64,000 nt of DNA from Hydractinia symbiolongicarpus (taxonomy: Eukaryota > Cnidaria > Hydrozoa > Anthoathecata > Hydractiniidae), in NCBI RefSeq assembly GCF_029227915.1, contig NC_079886.1, forward strand, positions 7,378,001 to 7,442,000, written 5' to 3'. Numbering within the stretch: the first letter of the stretch is position 1; each line of letters begins with the position of its first letter. Below, piece after piece: positions 60,414 to 64,000 of this stretch. Made by a program: the position numbers and the translations under genes. A model generated the notes under the pieces. It made no database searches. It saw only the letters and a list, made by a program, of their open reading frames with translations, and was not told where the DNA came from.

Positions 60414-61289
60414 TCGAAACGAGGTCGAAAAAATGGTTCTTTGTTATGAATAAAAATAGAATTGGTTATAATAGTCTTAGTACTTCAAAACAGAAATCTT
60501 AGCTGAGCATTTTGAATACAGCCAAAAAAAAGTAATGGATGATAACAAGTAATGGTAATACTATACATATAAGCCTATAAATTATCTCAATAAGGATTGA
60601 TTAAAATGGAATCAAATATCACTCGTGTTTGATAACTTTTTTTTTCACATGTTGAATTTCTCAGTTTATCTTGTTATTTTTACTAACTCAAAAAACATAA
60701 TTTAAAAAGAAAAAATAACTTCTCATATTTTATAGATACATGTTTTCATAAGAAAAAGTTACATCAAAATATCTTTAATAAATTTATCTTTAAATTTTAA
60801 AATAAAATAATTTAGGAGTCTTTTTTTAATATTTTCCTTTATTTACCCATCCCTACATTTCAACCACATAACAAACGACAATATGCGAAGTCACTATCGT
60901 ATATTGTATTTTCCGCTGAGCAAATTAAACCACGGCGCGTTTGTTAAACATAACACATCCAGCGAATCGAGAAATTTTGTTTCCTGTCCATTTTAACGAT
61001 ATTGTTTAGAAAACAATATGTACAGTCACGCTACATTAAACAAGAAAAATGTCAATAGTGAGTTTGAATTAGCACTTCCTTGGTTTTGACGCATGCGCAC
61101 AAGCCAATTTTAAGCCAGAAAAGATGGAAGCTGTTTGCTTTGTTTTACTAAGGTAAACCCAAGTGAAATTTCGAGTAGCGAGGGTGACCACTGTTCCCAG
61201 TAGTTGTGCTTTAAAGTGGTTAACAGCCGAAGGTTTGTGGTAGAAAGCGGTTGTAGTCGGTGTTAATACACCGTTTGCCCGCTATTATC
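60414..61289. other. non-coding stretch, probable promoter region of the next gene
   Basis: AT-rich at first, with GC content rising after about 61070 toward the signal-peptide exon. No defined motif was identified. Confidence 0.3.
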
Positions 61290-61362
61290 ATGGCTAATAG
61301 GCGTTGGCTTGTATGTTTTATTGGTTATTTTATGTTGGTTGCACTCTCAAATGCGCAAGACA
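61290..61362 (+). CDS. candidate first exon with signal peptide
   Basis: ATG at 61290 opens MANRRWLVCFIGYFMLVALS then NAQD, a textbook signal peptide with a likely cleavage after SNA or NAQ, and ends at a strong donor (GACA/GTGAGT). A possible next exon starts at 63926 (TTTAAAG/GTGATTGTGAAC). In phase this would read SDCEHLVDVHAEVFQ then stop, so that link is weak. The rest of the gene probably lies beyond the window. Confidence 0.5.
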
Positions 61363-63925
61363 GTGAGTACATATACATATTTAGAATAAAAATATCGTAT
61401 TTCCCTGATATTTTGTGAATTAGTTACTGTATATCTAAGAAAACTACAAAAAAAAAAAAAGTTAAGTTTGGAAGGAGGATTTTCAGTAAACACATTGTTT
61501 TTGCAACCTCTCCACTTTCATTGTAAACTTTCATTGTAAGCTAAATCTTCACCGCTGTACAAGAAGTATATCTTCACCACTGTAATAGGGTAAATCTTTA
61601 CCTCTGTGCAAAGGGTCTTAGAAGTTTTTGAGTTAATGCTCGTGGCGTTGTACATGACACATTAGGATATCTTCTTTTATTAGTACTCAACTTTTTAAAA
61701 GGTCGCGGCTTTGGCATTAATTGTTTATATTTGAGTTAAACAAAACAATAAAGAAATTTATCATTAACTTCTTTGTGGCAGAGGATATACAATGCTAAAC
61801 TTAAAAACAAAAACAAAAACGTCGTGCGAAAATAACACTTTGGTGCGAGTTCCATGCTTAGCTGAAAACATGCGTAGCCCAACTTTATAAACTTAAAGAA
61901 CCTTTATTTATCTATTTGTTTCGGTATTTATTTCTTATCTGTATTTATTTAATTTTTCTTTGCAAGTTTCCATTTTTGTATATTTTAGACTTTCATTTAT
62001 TTTTTTAGTTATATTTCAGTTTCTAAAGAACAGGAAAAGAGATTTTTGTCTCGTTTTTGAGAGAATAATGTATTAGTCACTCCTAGCAAATAGCCTATAA
62101 GCCTTTTTGGTACAACAAGTCAGTTTTAGTGACACAACAGTAATATTAGAATTCTGTTTTTTGTGTTTTGTTTATTTGATATTTTTTGTTTGTTTTACAC
62201 TCTGTTAACTTCAACTCGACAAGTCAATTTCCTCACAATGCGCTCTTATCAATTTCCTTTGCCGCGTTTTAATGATGAGACGCCATAAGAGCAAATTACT
62301 ATAATTCCTGACCACCCAATCACAAATCATACATTTTCAAATTATATTTACTTAAACAAACACCACTCCCGAATTAAGTGTAACATCAATATAAGTAAAA
62401 ACAGATTAAAAAAAAACATCTCCGATCTCCCTTTGACATTCTTCAAGCAAGAACTGTGTTTTAAGCTTTACTGTGTTTCGCGTTGTGTACCCACATTGAT
62501 TAAAATTCTGTTGACAAATATATGCTTCTTAATGACGTTAAACCTAATTCTATTTATGCTTTCCATTTTCATATTGGTTAAGGATTAGGCAATAAAAACC
62601 GGACAGTGATTTCTTAGGTAAAATAAGCGAACCAGACAAATTAGATTTTGAATCTGCAACGAAAATGCAATCAGTACATATTCCAAGAGTAAAAGAGTAT
62701 TTTAAGTCATTATCATTTCTCAGTCATTGCTACAAGTATTTTTGAATTTTTCAAAAATATTGTGCCCCTTTTATACTTACTCGTGTAGTTTTTTAAAACT
62801 AAAGTCTAAAACGTTTTAAAATGTCAAAAATTACGAAAATTTTTTACTAGATTCAAAACCCTTTCTTTCCTTACTTACTGTGTTTATTATACTGTGCGTC
62901 ATAAACCTTCATTTAACAGAGACGATGTGTTTATAAAACAATGTCATTAATTTTTCTTTCGTTGTTTTTGTCTCGGTTATACAAACAAACAGTGCAACAG
63001 TGTTTGGTTTTCGCAACGATTTTTGATCCAGAAAAGACAGTTCTAATTATCTTTTGTAGAACATCCAAATACAATCGACTCTCGGATTACAAACACCCCA
63101 AAAACCAGACACCTCTAATTAACGGTCAAAGGAATTTGCATCGGTAAAACTACGGTCAACTTCTTAGCCGACACTTATATCAGCAGACAGTTTTTCGTTG
63201 AACGAATACCTGTCTGTCTAAATATTTTACTGGGAATCCTCTTTAATAAGGAAACAGGGTACTTTTACCATTTATCCATAATGTCACTTGTTGTATCAGC
63301 ATCCCGCTTAACTACTTTGTCCATTCTAGTTTTCTATGGTGTTCATAAAAATATATCATTTTTAAATGAATCAGCAGTCGGTTTAAGTATCTTTGCTATC
63401 CCTTAATTAAAGTGGATTGACCATGCGTTACCAGTTCGTGACTTCTACAGTCGTTTCCTTCCGAATTAAAGTAAGAAAACAAGACTCTCCATATAACGCA
63501 CACTTCTAATTAGCAAAAAGTAATTCCCCTAACCGGTAGTTGCTAATTAAAGAGTCCAAGGTTGCTTTGGCTTGAAACAGCTTTTCTAAAAAAGTCCTGA
63601 GACTCGAACCGGTCTCATATGGAGGGTTATGAACTTATTAGTTAATTTGCTGGCAAATGGACGACAGATGAAAAAACGTTGTTAAATTACTTAATACTTT
63701 ATCAAAACTAATTCGATGAGGATGAAAACCACTAAAAAGAGGAAATGAATAAGGGAATCTGGCAACTTTAGGGATCAGCAAGATTTGAGACGCGCTTATT
63801 CTTAAAAATTTGACAAGCTCGCGCAAGAAACAATAGCTGAAACACAGGCTAATTCATAACAATTAGGCTGCATGTCGACCTTTAATTCATTACTATGGCA
63901 CTTTCATATTTTCTGTTGTTTAAAG
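61363..63925. other. putative first intron, no feature seen
   Basis: AT-rich, with short open frames only. I see no repeat with defined ends or exon with family resemblance. Confidence 0.4.
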
Positions 63926-64000
63926 GTGATTGTGAACATCTTGTTGATGTTCATGCGGAAGTGTTCCAATAACCGGAGGACTTTGATATATGAGATGACA

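Overview
The window is animal nuclear DNA. It is AT-rich, its genes are split by many short GT-AG introns, and the introns are full of transposon relics. The mix of elements (a GalEa-type Copia element, two Penelope-like families, very small Helitrons, tRNA-headed SINEs, TA-flanked MITEs) together with an otoferlin-type ferlin, GTDC1 and a WASL-type gene suggests an aquatic invertebrate. A cnidarian, perhaps a hydrozoan, is my best guess. This is inference and no species is claimed.

About 60% of the window is one minus-strand gene: a complete type II (otoferlin/FER1L6-like) ferlin. I assembled 45 coding exons from the start codon at 40864 to the stop at 2636. All junction phases agree and the exons sum to 5874 nt, or 1957 codons plus stop. 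Domains run C2A, C2B, FerI, C2C, a helical FerA-type region, C2D, a further C2-like segment, a charged linker, C2E, C2F and a C-terminal membrane anchor.

Ferlin introns 1 and 2 are transposon landing sites. Intron 2 holds an intact and apparently young Copia element (28371-33311) in the opposite orientation to the gene. It has only 114-bp LTRs that differ at one base, a TAAGG target duplication and one 1459-residue Gag-Pol frame. Intron 1 holds a decayed Penelope-like element with a GIY-YIG domain and a hammerhead-like 3' motif, a tRNA-headed SINE, and a 622-bp hAT-like MITE. Smaller introns carry Helitrons, SINEs and MITEs.

Right of the ferlin, also on the minus strand, is GTDC1 (QTMAN), a tRNA-queuosine mannosyltransferase. 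Seven exons (51412 to 44474) are recognisable, but the last exon was not found. Next comes a broken WASL (N-WASP) relic (54825-52711). It keeps an EVH1 exon, two WH2 motifs, the connector and the acidic tail, but lacks the GTPase-binding region, has two frame changes and has an in-frame TGA. A second WASP-like acidic terminal exon lies at 58102-58148.

The right end (59-64 kb) is mostly non-coding. It has one micro-Helitron and a plausible signal-peptide first exon on the plus strand (61290-61362). A 100-126 bp Helitron family recurs across the window, and one copy interrupts a dispersed repeat whose other copy (58690-59345) preserves the empty site.
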